Source: Ophiothrix spiculata (taxonomy: Eukaryota > Echinodermata > Ophiuroidea > Amphilepidida > Ophiotrichidae). From it: DNA of 23,434 bases. Position 1 is the stretch's first letter. The number at the start of each line of letters is the position of its first letter. The notes below the pieces were generated by a model. It had not been told where the DNA came from. It did not search any database and saw only the letters and a program-made list of their open reading frames with translations. The DNA is taken from assembly GCA_000969725.1 (NCBI GenBank), contig JXSR01S072746.1, one strand, 5' to 3'. A program made the translations under genes and the position numbers. Shown here piece after piece: positions 1 to 9,487 of this stretch.

Positions 1-540
1 ACGCACGTCCCTTCTGGGAAAATTCTAAATTGGTAGATATCGCATCTCCTCCCATTACAGGTTCCCGATGGGTGAGTTTTATGAATGCTTGATTCCACAC
101 AGGATGAATCATGATTACACCACACCAAATGTAACAATAACATATCAACGGTGGTTGCCTGTATGACAGATTTTGAACGATATTGGAAATGTCGTAATGA
201 TTTAATAAAATGCAATGTGTAGTGACATGAATCATAAAGACTGAAAAAATGAACGATTTCACTGTGATGAAGAGTATGAATAAAGAGGAGACCCTGAGGA
301 GTGCTGTGAATGTGTAGTGCTCTTGAAATTTATTATTCAATCCCAATTGAGCACATATTACATCATGTTAAGTTTAAAAATAGTTCAGAGGCTAAGAGAA
401 TCTGATATTTAAGTGTTGTATATTTAAAGCACAAACTCTATCTAACAAAAGTTTGACAAATGCATTGATTCATTTATGATACTAATTCATTTTGACTCTT
501 CAGAATTTAATGCAAATTATAACGTTTAAACAAAACTGAA
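1..540. repeat. Segmental duplication block A, copy 1
   Basis: This block aligns collinearly with 18556-19140. The two copies share the first bases (acgcacgtcccttctggg), then aaccaaatgt-type sequence, tggaaatgtcgtaatgattt, gcacatattacatcatg and agaatctgatattt, with many substitutions and small indels between. The homology already exists at base 1, so the duplicated unit probably starts upstream of the window. No open reading frame is kept in both copies, and it looks like intronic or intergenic DNA. Identity falls gradually after about position 450. Confidence 0.85.
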
Positions 541-983
541 TGAGTTTTATAATTTCAACAAAAATTTATTATTTTTAGTATGCTCTGCTTAGAGCCACTA
601 TAATTAATATGTAGCATGAAATTTTGTAAAATTTTGAGTTTGGTATTTAATTTGATACATCACATCAAGATCATTATGATACAAATTCATATGAACAACA
701 ATAGTTATCATACAGTAAAATGTATTGAAAGCAAAATTCCTTTTTAGTTTTCAGGAGCAAGTTAATGTTTCTTTGAAAACGTCAAATAATTGTGGAAGTA
801 ATCAAGAGTCAATAGGAGTTAATGATCACACAAACACATTTACATCTTTGCTCTAAGTCTCGAACTCAATCAAATGTTTCATCAGAAATCTCAAACTGCA
901 ATACTCACTGAACATTTTACCAGAGAATACAAAGGAAGTAGAGAATGAAAAAGCTCAATGCACCAAGAAAATAAACCCAACAT
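541..983. other. AT-rich stretch without recognisable gene
   Basis: This is AT-rich sequence with stops in all frames. I see only faint similarity to the matching interval of copy 2 and no RNA gene, inverted repeat or tandem array. Confidence 0.5.
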
Positions 984-1058
984 AGAAATAGTGCTGTTCC
1001 AATGATCTCCCCTCCCACAGACCCAGCAATGAGCCCAGTGCGCGCACTGCCCGGGCAA
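984..1058. repeat. GC-rich interspersed repeat segment, inverted relative to 20142-20219
   Basis: This short GC-rich island contains cagtgcgcgcactg. It matches the reverse complement of 20142-20219: tagtgctgttcc against TAGTACTGTTCC, cagcaatgagccca against CAGCAATAAGCCCA, and ctgcccgggcaaa against CTGCCTGGGCAAA. The flanking duplicated sequence is in direct orientation, so this piece is either a small inversion inside one copy or two opposite insertions of one repeat family. Confidence 0.6.
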
Positions 1059-1602
1059 ATTTCACTGGGATTTTAGTTTGACTCCGAGAGTGCCAGACGT
1101 GGTATTCACTAAATTGAACAATATTGAGAGCCCGAAATAAGGGCTAACCCAACAAACAACTGCAATTCAAAAGAAGTTTCCACAAAGTACATAAACTGCC
1201 TTTCAGCAAAATGATAAATCCATGTATAATGAAAGACCAAGATGAAAGAACCACACACATCTGAGCAGGTGACATATTCTAAAAAACATGTTTTGTTGTT
1301 GTTGTTTTTTGAAGTTCTCCCGAACTCTCCAAGTCTGTGCTTGGATGTACAAAGTTAATCCTATCATGACATTTTCTGAAAAGAAGGCTTATAACTGAGG
1401 ACATATTTTACAAAAAGAAACATAATATTCAGTGATGAATTTAGTAATAAAGGTTCTTAAATTAAATATGAAGGCTAGATTGCATGAACATGGAGATTAA
1501 AATATTCTTTGACTTCTTTGACATATTTTTTGGCATGTCTCAAATGATATGATTATTTCAAATCCATCCGTGAAGAAAGCAAACACATTTCTATACATCT
1601 AC
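1059..1602. other. Unannotated stretch, part of the duplicated unit
   Basis: It holds a short anchor shared with copy 2 (tttcagcaaaatga and atctgagcaggtg, matching around 20310-20363), a short GTT microsatellite near 1292-1306, and otherwise anonymous AT-rich DNA. No gene is visible. Confidence 0.45.
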
Positions 1603-1782
1603 GACTATGGTCACAATTGGTCATACGAATGGTTACAAATTTACATAAAACATGATGACATTTTCAAAACGTTTATGAACTTCTATGGTTTATGGACACA
1701 GTTTTGGAAAAAAAATTAAAGTTCGTACAAAATGGTCAAATTATCATCAAAACACTTTGTATGAAGTATTGTGACCATAGAC
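1603..1782. mobile_element. Small inverted-repeat (MITE-like) element
   Basis: The left end reads gactatggtcacaat, then tcatacgaa. The right end, reverse-complemented, reads GTCTATGGTCACAAT, then TCATACAAA. The inverted repeats run about 28 bases with a few mismatches and enclose about 120 bases of AT-rich DNA. A TA may flank each end, but the exact edge is unclear. The size and structure fit a non-autonomous DNA transposon, perhaps Tc1/mariner-type, with no coding capacity. Confidence 0.55.
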
Positions 1783-2039
1783 TAACCTACAATCAGGAAA
1801 AAAGTCCTTGGAACACTCAAGTCTTTCCAGGTGCATTCATCCATTTAAAACACTGGAAATTATAGTAAGAGATGGGTAAAGTTGAAGGCAATAAAGCACT
1901 CTTCTCTTCTGACCATCCCTTGACAAAGATGCTCCTTGTGTTCGGATCAACATTGAGTGGGGTACGGGGAAAGCATGCAAAATAAATGACATGCACAGAT
2001 AATTGTTCCAGGATTTTTTTCCCCCTGACAGTAGAATGA

Positions 2040-2170
2040 TACTAAACACATTTCAAAGGTTATCTTAATTTTTACTTACCTGCAATTTCCATGTAGGAAC
2101 ATCAAGGGCAAGGTGATATGAAAGAAAAAAAGAAAAAATCTCTCAATTAGTAAAAGCATTGAACATTATT
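2040..2170. repeat. Segmental duplication block C, copy 1
   Basis: This is collinear with about 20870-21010. Shared features are cattt-aaag-ataatctt-type sequence, acttacctgcaattt, atatgaaagaaaaaaa and aaaagcattgaacat. A related third piece without the donor sequence lies at 21047-21128. It carries the minus-strand splice-like signal described separately. Confidence 0.75.
2074..2152 (-). promoter_or_regulatory. Splice-like signal with juxtaposed 3' and 5' splice sites (TTGCAG|GTAAGT)
   Basis: Reading the minus strand there is a branch-point-like TACTAAT (2146-2152), then a strong pyrimidine tract of T and C runs (about 2119-2138). No AG follows the tract until TTGCAG (2080-2085), which is joined directly to a consensus donor GTAAGT (2074-2079). 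Copy 2 keeps the same arrangement (donor 20905-20910, acceptor 20911-20916) although the sequence between has diverged. It could be a recursive (zero-length exon) splice site, the end of a short exon with an unseen acceptor, or chance. There is no transcript evidence. Confidence 0.35.
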
Positions 2171-2208
2171 TTAAACAAATATTTTTTACTTAATATACAT
2201 ACAAATAT

Positions 2209-2600
2209 ACATCCTCACCAGGAGAACTCCTAAGATGAACTGGCGGAGTTTGCTCTCACGCTTGACCTATGCTGACCTTTAGGTCGGATGAGAGCATTAT
2301 ATAGAGTAGGTAGTTCCAGGCCTTGGTCACGGTTGAGTTCTGGTGAGTTTTCTAATATGGATGGCCTCCCGCACTAATCGGGGGAATTCTCTTTCCTCAC
2401 GGTCAATAACTTTGACGTTGTCCCTGTCGATTTTGTGAGTGGTAGTAGTAATATGTTCAGAAATAGCGGATGGAACCCTGCTGGGGGCAACTGATTTGTG
2501 TTCTTTAAGTCATTGTCCCAATTGTCTACCAGTTTGTCCAATATACAACTCAAGAACTATGGGGTTACAACAACATTTAAACCCCATACCACTCTACGCA
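2209..2600 (-). pseudogene. Penelope-like element fragment encoding a GIY-YIG endonuclease, degraded
   Basis: The minus strand translates to a GIY-YIG endonuclease typical of Penelope-like retroelement C-termini. Motifs include LYIGQTGRQLGQ, a stop in place of the usual R/Q codon, LKEHK, SAISEHITTTTHKIDRDN, VKVIDREEREFPRLVREAIH and, after a one-base frameshift, LNRDQGLELPTLYNALIR. It begins around 2600 with a CCC motif just before YIG and ends near 2209. The RT domain is missing. At least one in-frame stop and one frameshift show that this copy is dead. The assignment to Penelope, as opposed to another GIY-YIG retroelement, comes from the recalled motif pattern. Confidence 0.75.
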
Positions 2601-2699
2601 AACTTCTTGTGTCGCCTAAAGACCCGGTACCAGTGGAAAATCGCAGTGGTTGTATTTACCAAATACCATGCAGCTAATGTCATAAGTCGTATATTAACG

Positions 2700-3002
2700 A
2701 CTTAAAGAACACAATCAGTTGCCCCAGCAGGGTTCCATCCGCTGTTTCTGAACAAAGTACTACTACCACTCACAAAATCGACTATGACAACGTCAAGTTC
2801 TTGACCGAGAGGATAGAGAATTCCCCCGATTAGTACGGGAGGCCATCCATGTTAAAAAACTTTCTCCAGAACTTTACTGTGACCAAGGCCTGGAACTACC
2901 TACTTTATATAATGCTCTCATCCGACCAAAAGGTCAACATAGGTCAAGCGTGAGAACAAACTCCGCCAGTTCATCTTAGGAGTTCTCCTGACGAGGATGT
3001 GT
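2700..3002 (+). pseudogene. Second GIY-YIG (Penelope-like) fragment, inverted partner
   Basis: The plus strand repeats the 3' part of the same endonuclease as 2209-2510, in opposite orientation. It begins at LKEH, after the catalytic YIG, and continues through SAVSEQ-like sequence, THKIDYDNVK and FPRLVREAIHVKKLSPEL to CDQGLELPTLYNALIRP without the frameshift of the left copy. With the left arm it forms an inverted repeat of about 300-bp arms around a 189-bp spacer (2511-2699). It lacks the N-terminal half of the nuclease, so it is not functional. Confidence 0.75.
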
Positions 3003-3971
3003 GTTTTTCAAATCGAAATATTGAGGTAAATATTTCACTACCTCATTGTGTTGAAAGACTGGTTAAACTATATTTGCTGTTTTCTACCAACACGTATGAA
3101 CATTCATTTGGATAATATAAACATCATTTTCACCATATCAATACAATATCAAATAGTTAAGTAAAGGTATCACATTCAATGCATTATATTTTCATTGAGG
3201 GGGCAATCATTGAAGGATTTGTTGTTGTGTTGGTTGTTTTGGTTTTAAAGATCTGTCTCTTTATAAAAATGTCCATTATTTTCATATGAGACTTGGACGA
3301 AAGTCGTATATTGTAAAGAAAACTCAGTTCAAGCACAGATTTTTAAAGACAGGGATTGCGAATTCTGTACAAATACAAAAGAAAATCAATATAATCTCAA
3401 TTCTATGTGTGAGTTGAAACCATTATTTGGATCATTATGTTTGAATAGCGCGGGGTTCTAAATCAATTACCATCAAATATTCATTTAGACTCCTTCATTT
3501 TTTTCAAAAACATACTTGCAAATAAATACCACGGTGAAAGTAGAAGAATAATACATAACACATTATGATAAATAAAATGAGGAGCTTTTACCATGGTAAT
3601 TCTTTGCGAAAATTGTATAAGGAATGTTATTTAAACATTCACTTGGTTATATCAAACGTATATTTGCAATACCGATGAGTCAAGAGGCTACGCACAGGTG
3701 ACTTGAAAGTGTATACTCTAGTGACGCGGTTGGTCAATGAACTTTTTTGAAAGCCTACTGAATAGATTGTGGAGTATAACAGAAGACTACACGTAATTGC
3801 CTGTTGGATTGTCTCGGCACCAACACAAACATTGCTTCAAACAAATGCAGCCGATCACCATCCCCGTCTTTAAAAATCTGTGGTTCAAGATACGGATACA
3901 ACTTTCTTGATTGACATAATGCTCTGAAATAATTAATTCTAAATGAATTGTACTCTACCTATTACCAATTC
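3003..3971. other. Unannotated AT-rich stretch
   Basis: I see no gene, RNA or clear repeat here. All frames are broken by stops. The interval lies inside copy 1 of the large duplication but has little recognisable match to copy 2. Confidence 0.45.
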
Positions 3972-4155
3972 CAAAACAATACAGCACAGCAATCACACAT
4001 TTATTATTCCATTTCACAGCTGCTAGGCAATTCAATTCAGGTTTCAATAATTAACATTCAAATCTGTGATTGACTTTCATTGTACTTTCCCAGTTTACAC
4101 ACTTTAATCCTAAATATCAGAGCTTCAAGTGAGTCATCAATCATCCCAATTCATT
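3972..4155. other. Highly conserved non-coding block, copy 1
   Basis: This is nearly identical to 21957-22139. By eye I count about four substitutions and three one-base indels over about 184 bases, with two unbroken runs over 50 bases, while adjacent duplicated DNA has drifted heavily. No frame is open through both copies and the indels are not multiples of three, so it is unlikely to be coding. It holds motifs common in enhancers: an AP-1-like TGACTCA (minus strand), an E-box CAGCTG and a homeobox-type TTAATTATT. Function is inference; recent gene conversion or a younger interspersed repeat would also explain the identity. Confidence 0.6.
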
Positions 4156-4364
4156 TCTCAACTGTATCACATATGAGATGACACATTTCTGACATTTTTT
4201 AAAAGAAAAACAAAAACAAAACACCTAAAAATTGTAAAATTATGAAATAAAAAATGTGTGAAGCTTTAAATTAAATTTGGTTTAAAACGTTGTTAATTTG
4301 ACATTTTGATATGAAGAAGGATATAGTAAAGAAAAATTATAAGAAACAAAGGCAAGAAATAGTA

Positions 4365-5393
4365 CAGTGTGTCCCAGAATGAAGTTATCAAGATTTCAAT
4401 GCCACATAATTCAAAAACTAAATCATTTTAGACAATGAAAGTTGGTGTCAATTATGCTTGATGTCTTCACTTGCTGTGGTGCAAAACTGAAGAAAATCCA
4501 TTCTCTAATATTCTAGAAATGAACGTTTTAAGCTCCAGAGGAATTTGGACAGTTGGACAGGTCGTAAAAATCAAGCGGTAATTTGCAGCGGAAGTGTGAT
4601 CTCTATTAACATTTCAGATTTGTTTCACATTTTGCTTCTCCTTGATGATGCCTTGGAGTCTTAGTATTGGTTTAGCTGAATGTTAACTCGGCTGCTACCT
4701 TGGCGTCCAAACGCTTCTTTTTTGCAGTTCCTTCTGTCATCTGATACCATAAACTAAATATTTTGTGACATTTTAAGATGGGCTACTCGTGCGATGAGGA
4801 TATCTGGCTAATGAAGTGTTAAATAAATCTTTCCATTGTTTCAATGATACCTACACTTTCCAGGTATCATGGTATTTGTTAATCATGATACTCTTTTCTC
4901 CATTGACAAAAGAGGTGTTATGTTTGCTTCGAATTACCATATTCTTACAACCACTGCTACCAGCCCTTTTGCATTCTTTCAAATGGCCAGCTAAATTATT
5001 TTCCCGACTGATTACTTAATAAAATATATTAAATGATTTTTACATATGAAAAGGAACAAGATTTAGGTTAAAATAATCATGAAAACAAAGACGCTTATAA
5101 TTGAACAAATATTATCATGATTATGTCTGTAATAATGGCGTTATTTGTTATGTAGTTATGCTGCAAATTGCTGTGGAAATTTTTCAACTTACCCAAACTG
5201 GGAAAAGTGTCCAAACCCCTGTGGAGCTTCAAACGCTCACTTCCAAAAAACTAAAGCATGGATTTTCTTCATTTTTGCACCACAGCAAGTCAAGACATCG
5301 AACATGATTGTCACTAATTTTCATTGTCTGAAATAATTTGGTTTTGAATTGTGAGGCGTTGAAATCTTGATAACTTCATTCTGGGACACACTG
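4365..5393. mobile_element. TA-flanked DNA transposon with long terminal inverted repeats
   Basis: The ends are cagtgtgtcccagaatgaag and its exact complement at 5374-5393, each flanked by a TA target duplication (4363-4364 and 5394-5395). The inverted arms extend about 195-240 bases (left to about 4605, right from about 5150) with roughly 15 percent mismatch, giving a foldback structure. TA duplication fits the Tc1/mariner (IS630) superfamily. No transposase remains. A 22-codon minus-strand frame (4672-4740) starting MTEGTAKKKRLDAKVAAE might be a remnant N-terminus, but I do not recognise it. It is absent from copy 2. Confidence 0.8.
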
Positions 5394-5419
5394 TATAACA
5401 AGGAAATATAACTGCTTTA

Positions 5420-6388
5420 CAGGGTGTCCCAATAAAAACGCAACGAACTTTGAACTTTTATTTTGAGAGAACAGAGCACAATGGTGAGCAAACGTTACAA
5501 TAATATTATAGAGTAGACCATTGGCTTTCACATGATTTTAGTTTTGTTCAATTTGGATCTCTGAATCAAAAGTTATTGCACATTTTGTAAAGCCCCGAAA
5601 AATCTAGATGGTCTGATTTGTTAATCTGTAAAAATTCACCTCTGGTGACGTCATTGGGCATACGTTGAATGGAAATTGCTAAAAACATCACATGATTAGG
5701 AGAAGCATCCCTTGAACCCATTTCATGACATAAGGACTCAAAATTTAATGATGATATTAAGCAGGTTATTGCGTCTGGTTTAGTCAACCTGCTGCGTCTC
5801 CTTGACGTGCCAGATCAATCATTAACTTACATGAGTTCTTAAACTCCTTTGTCTTCAGTTTTCTTCTGTGGTTTTGTTTAAAGACTTATTATTGATTGAC
5901 ATTTTTCATTTAGAATCCCCCTTTTTCGACTCTTTTGGTAGAAATTGTATCCTAAACTACCTGATTATTGCACCAGAAGTAACGGATTCCATGAATACGA
6001 GAGAATCAGGAAAATCCGTCATTTAATTGATTTTTTTTACCTACTTAAGTTAAAAATGAACTTTAAAAATCACTCAATGTTAGGTAAAGGTCAGGTAAGA
6101 TTGGTTTGGATTGATTGCGCTCTGGTTGGTTGCAGATTTCTCTTCATTTCAAGTTTGCGTTTCTTCAGCTGGAAGTCTAAACTTACAAATCGGACCAAAT
6201 CAGATTTAAAGGGCTTTCTTAAATTCTTTATATCTTTGGACTGGAGTGGTGAAATGAATCGGGACAAAAGGCATGTTGTTGAGTAATTACTCTCCTTTTG
6301 AAAAACATATATTACTATGATTTAATCTTTTGGCAACTATTTTTTAATATTTTTTATTTGCTCGTTGCATTAATATTGGGACAAGCTG
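5420..6388. mobile_element. TA-flanked DNA transposon, short inverted repeats
   Basis: The left end is cagggtgtcccaataaaaac, then gcaacgaac. The right end, reverse-complemented, is CAGCTTGTCCCAATATTAAT, then GCAACGAGC. TA duplications are present at 5418-5419 and 6389-6390. The inverted repeats are about 29 bases. The GTGTCCCA core resembles the neighbouring element at 4365-5393, which suggests a related Tc1/mariner-type family. Inside are a 113-codon frame on the plus strand (5945-6286) and a 73-codon frame on the minus strand (5566-5787). Neither resembles a transposase I know, so the element is probably non-autonomous. Confidence 0.75.
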
Positions 6389-6527
6389 TAGTATTTAATT
6401 ACAAGGAGAAAACTGCCAAGATGTAAAATATGCAAAAATCAGCGGAAGGGCAAAAACAAGGTGATCATATTTCAAAAAATGTTTTTATAACAATTGAACT
6501 AATTCAATGCTGCCTACTTAGAATATA

Positions 6528-6948
6528 TGTGACTGTCCATCCCAAACCAGCCGTAAATGCAGCCTCTTGTCATTTTCACTTTTTAAAATATTTGCAAAGA
6601 CCATGCTGAGGATTAAAATTACACCTAAATGCCCTTCATTTGATTTCCAAAAGTCAAGTTATGATCCGTTAAAGGTTTTCAGGGAGTAAAATGTATTAAC
6701 TAAGATAAACGCATAAAAGATCAGTAAGCCCTATATTTCTGTTGATTGTCTTCAAAATAAACAGACATTATTTCATATTTCCAATCATTTTCTTGAAATG
6801 AAACTTAGCTGGTGTCTTGAAGTAAGCATAAGAATTGTGAATATGTCAAAAATCAATTTCTGCAAAATATGACCTTGACCTATATTTTCACCTGTAGCGC
6901 AAAAGGGAGTTTGCTGCATTGACGGCTCAGTTGAAATGGACAGTCACA
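6528..6948. mobile_element. MITE with about 45-bp inverted repeats and TA duplication
   Basis: The left end is tgtgactgtcca, then cagccgtaaatgcagc. The right end, reverse-complemented, is TGTGACTGTCCA, then GAGCCGTCAATGCAGC. A TA flanks both sides (6526-6527 and 6949-6950). The 421-bp element has no open frame of note. The TA duplication suggests a Tc1/mariner-type origin. Confidence 0.75.
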
Positions 6949-7074
6949 TATGTCCACTAATACTGAAGATATTCTTTGTTTTATCCTGAGCAATACAATA
7001 ATCTCATGACATTTTCATACATGAACGTAGGATATTTTCTCTTTTTAAACAGCCACTATTAATGGAAGATGAAT

Positions 7075-7440
7075 ATTAAATAATCATACGAGCTATAGAA
7101 TGCCCACGGTCTTTCCATCCTCCAAAGAGCAATTATGGGAAGTCAGTACTTGAATTAAACAGTTTGAGAAAAAATATTAAATTTTTTAACTTCCAAAATG
7201 GAAATGATGATATTCTATACTGCTGTTGATTAAAAGTCAACATGCCTTTACCTCTATAACCCCTGGAGGAAAATTTTTCATCATTACGTCTAGACCTGGG
7301 CAAGACAAAAGCAATTTATCGGATGTAATAAATTTCCATATGGAGGCATACCACAGATCAAAATTATTTCAAAATTCTTATACTTATTCAGCTTTTATTT
7401 CTGTTGATTTTATATCTTGAAAGAAAAATTACATACAACG
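7075..7440. repeat. Segmental duplication block D, copy 1
   Basis: This is collinear with about 22965-23340. The best-kept part is around 7200-7345, with shared runs such as gattaaaagtcaacatgcct, ttacctctataaccc, gggcaagacaaaagcaattt and taataaatttccatatg. It carries the candidate minus-strand mini-exon described separately. Confidence 0.85.
7252..7295 (-). other. Candidate 44-base coding mini-exon
   Basis: On the minus strand a pyrimidine-rich acceptor (TTGCTTTTGTCTTGCCCAG) is followed by 44 bases, then a donor GTAAAG (7246-7251). One frame of the 44 bases is open and reads SRRNDEKFSSRGYR. In copy 2 (23135-23178) the same length and frame are kept (SRHNDETFSLKGYR), but the acceptor AG has become CG. 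Very short exons of this kind occur in animal genes. Here there is no protein match and the four amino-acid differences argue against strong constraint, so it stays a candidate. The strand agrees with the splice-like signal at 2074-2152. Confidence 0.3.
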
Positions 7441-8090
7441 AAGGTTTTCTTAACTTGTTTACTTTATTACTGAAATGAAACAGCTGCCCTTTAGATATTT
7501 TCAATTATGCAAATATGTTTTTCTAGAAAATATGGATTCCTAATTTTGTAAGATGGATATGAAAATACTATTTTCAAAATCATTTCAAGAAACGGTGACT
7601 TCTAATACCTAAATATCCAATGCTGAGTGGTCAGAAAAATCAAATGTCCATTCTGCCAAATTCAACAATAACAACAACAAAGTAATAAAAAAAAAAACAT
7701 TTAACACATTTAGCTATATATAACCATTATAAATGTTCCATTATGTACATAAAGAAAATGGGAAAATAGGAAATAACTGAATTAAAAGAAGCCATTAACA
7801 TTTGATTTTTCTGACATGTGACACTTGCAAATGTTCTAATATAAATAAACATGATGGACATTGGGAAATATCAAATAAATGAATAAAAGTCCTTCTCATT
7901 TGATTTTTCCGATACGTGGCAATTGCAAATGTTCTATAATTTTGTTAAAACAAAGATGATAAGTGTACAGCGCTAGTAATAATGGCCAAATGTACATAAA
8001 TTTACCTAAAGGTATGCTCCTTCCCACATTATTTTTTTCTTCTTTCAAAACATTTGTTTCAAGTACTATTATTTTTAATCTGTATTATCA
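7441..8090. other. Unannotated AT-rich stretch
   Basis: There is a loose local repetition of tttgatttttctgac / tttgatttttccgat and aattgcaaatgttcta around 7800-7940, and an A-run at 7687-7698. No gene or RNA is visible. Confidence 0.45.
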
Positions 8091-8139
8091 AGTGTAAATG
8101 TGTCGATCAAAATTGAATACCAGGTATCATCTCATTATG

Positions 8140-8345
8140 GTTTAAGGTAGCTCTAACGGCTACGGTGTCCTGCAAAGAATGTGTTCAAAATTTCACAGAA
8201 TGTGCAGAATGATGAAAAAACTTTTATTCAAAATTTTGATTTATTATTTTTTTTCTGTCGAAGCGTTTTTGAGTTCCGCTATTTTTTTTCCGGACGGACG
8301 GACAGACGGACAACCAGAAAACATAATGCCTCTGGTGAAAGCATA
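8140..8345 (+). repeat. Interspersed repeat with (GGAC/GGAC)n tail
   Basis: The segment ends in ggacggacggacagacggac, then aaccagaaaacataatgcct. I know this tail from dispersed repeats in several marine invertebrate genomes. The left edge may be near ttaaggtagctctaacggct (about 8142), but no inverted repeat or target duplication is visible. The reading frame across it is incidental. Confidence 0.5.
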
Positions 8346-8684
8346 AAAACAAAATTATATAAACAATATTAAGAATTGCTACAATCACATTTCAACTACA
8401 GGTGCCAGATTTAATTTATCTTTTGAAATTCATACAATCAATGTAGAATAAAAAATGGCTGATTTCACCTGCTTACAAAACTACACTTCTATTATCTAAA
8501 TATGAGCTACACATGAATGCATCAGCTGTTGATTAATTTAAACTTTATGTCACACTGTAAAGCATATCTGCTACAGTACAAATATCAATCAGGAAATACA
8601 TAATAATTTTTACGAAATCGGTTTACAAAAACAGATGTTGTATCTGCCATCTACTTAGATGCAAATATCACACAATATTCTTAA

Positions 8685-8997
8685 AGGATATTCGTCCAAT
8701 TTTTCAAAATTTAGTTTTGAAAGTCATATGACAAATGAACAGTCAAGAGGTCTAAATTTAAAATTTCAGCTGAATCAGTCAAACCATTTTGATTTTATGG
8801 GCAATCTTGTATTTTAGAGCCACCCTATACGTTACTATGTAAAATTAATTATGGTTACCATAATTAGACACATTTTAATACATATCTCCAAAAAACAAAT
8901 AAATGAAATTTCACATGGCTTATGAGAAAAATATGAGCAATATTTTGGCATCAAAATCTGAAAAAGTTTGAAATTGAGGCAATCGTACCATGCTCCT
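8685..8997. mobile_element. Possible TTAA-flanked (piggyBac-type) MITE
   Basis: TTAA lies directly outside both ends (8681-8684 and 8998-9001). The ends AGGATATTCG and, reverse-complemented, AGGAGCATGG share only part of their bases. The size fits a MITE and the TTAA pair fits piggyBac, but the inverted repeat is weak and TTAA is common in DNA this AT-rich. Confidence 0.3.
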
Positions 8998-9001
8998 TTA
9001 A

Positions 9002-9479
9002 TATGTACATAAAGTTTGATATCTTGTATTAATATCAACTTAAGAAATGTTGTTTCAATGTCAAACAACTGTTATTTAATTTTGTATTTCCTAATATCAA
9101 TAAATCTTTATACAAAAGCTAAACTATTGTCTGAAAAGGCATGAAGCAAATTTTCTCATAAAAATATTGAAATGCAGGCGCCACACCACAAAAGAGCTTC
9201 CCATTGACTTAATGTACAAAATGGCTTCCTAAAATCAGCCCAGAACTCAATAATAAAGCAACTGATTGCTTCAACACTGCCTTTTCTCAGATGATTTTGG
9301 TCTCTTCTAACATAAAATGATGATAAAAGTACACCTTCCAAGGCAAAATTTTCAAGATATTGGACGCTGAAGTATAACGCCCCCTATCACCGAGAGCTGA
9401 ATTTTGTATTTCCAGAATCAAGTGCAAATGAAGGAAAATCCTTTAAATTTTACCAAATTAGTCTGGAGATCAAAAATGG
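9002..9479. other. Unannotated stretch with possible dispersed repeat
   Basis: The part from ggcgccacaccac (about 9178) to ataacgccccct (about 9386) is richer in G and C than its surroundings and resembles repeat-derived DNA, but I cannot define its ends. A 61-codon minus-strand frame (9156-9341) is not recognisable as a protein. Confidence 0.35.
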
Positions 9480-9487
9480 CATCAGAG

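Noticed and set aside
2439-2705. 88-codon plus-strand frame
   Set aside because: It is antisense to the Penelope-like GIY-YIG fragment, which explains the sequence better.
3972-4155. Coding exon in the conserved block
   Set aside because: Stops occur in all frames across the block, and single-base indels separate the copies.
5945-6286. 113-codon plus-strand frame as a transposase
   Set aside because: It sits inside a TA-flanked element, but I see no DDE/D spacing, helix-turn-helix or other known motif. It is kept only as a remark under the element.
8181-8372. 63-codon frame over the GGACGG tail
   Set aside because: The frame runs through a low-complexity repeat tail and has no gene-like features.
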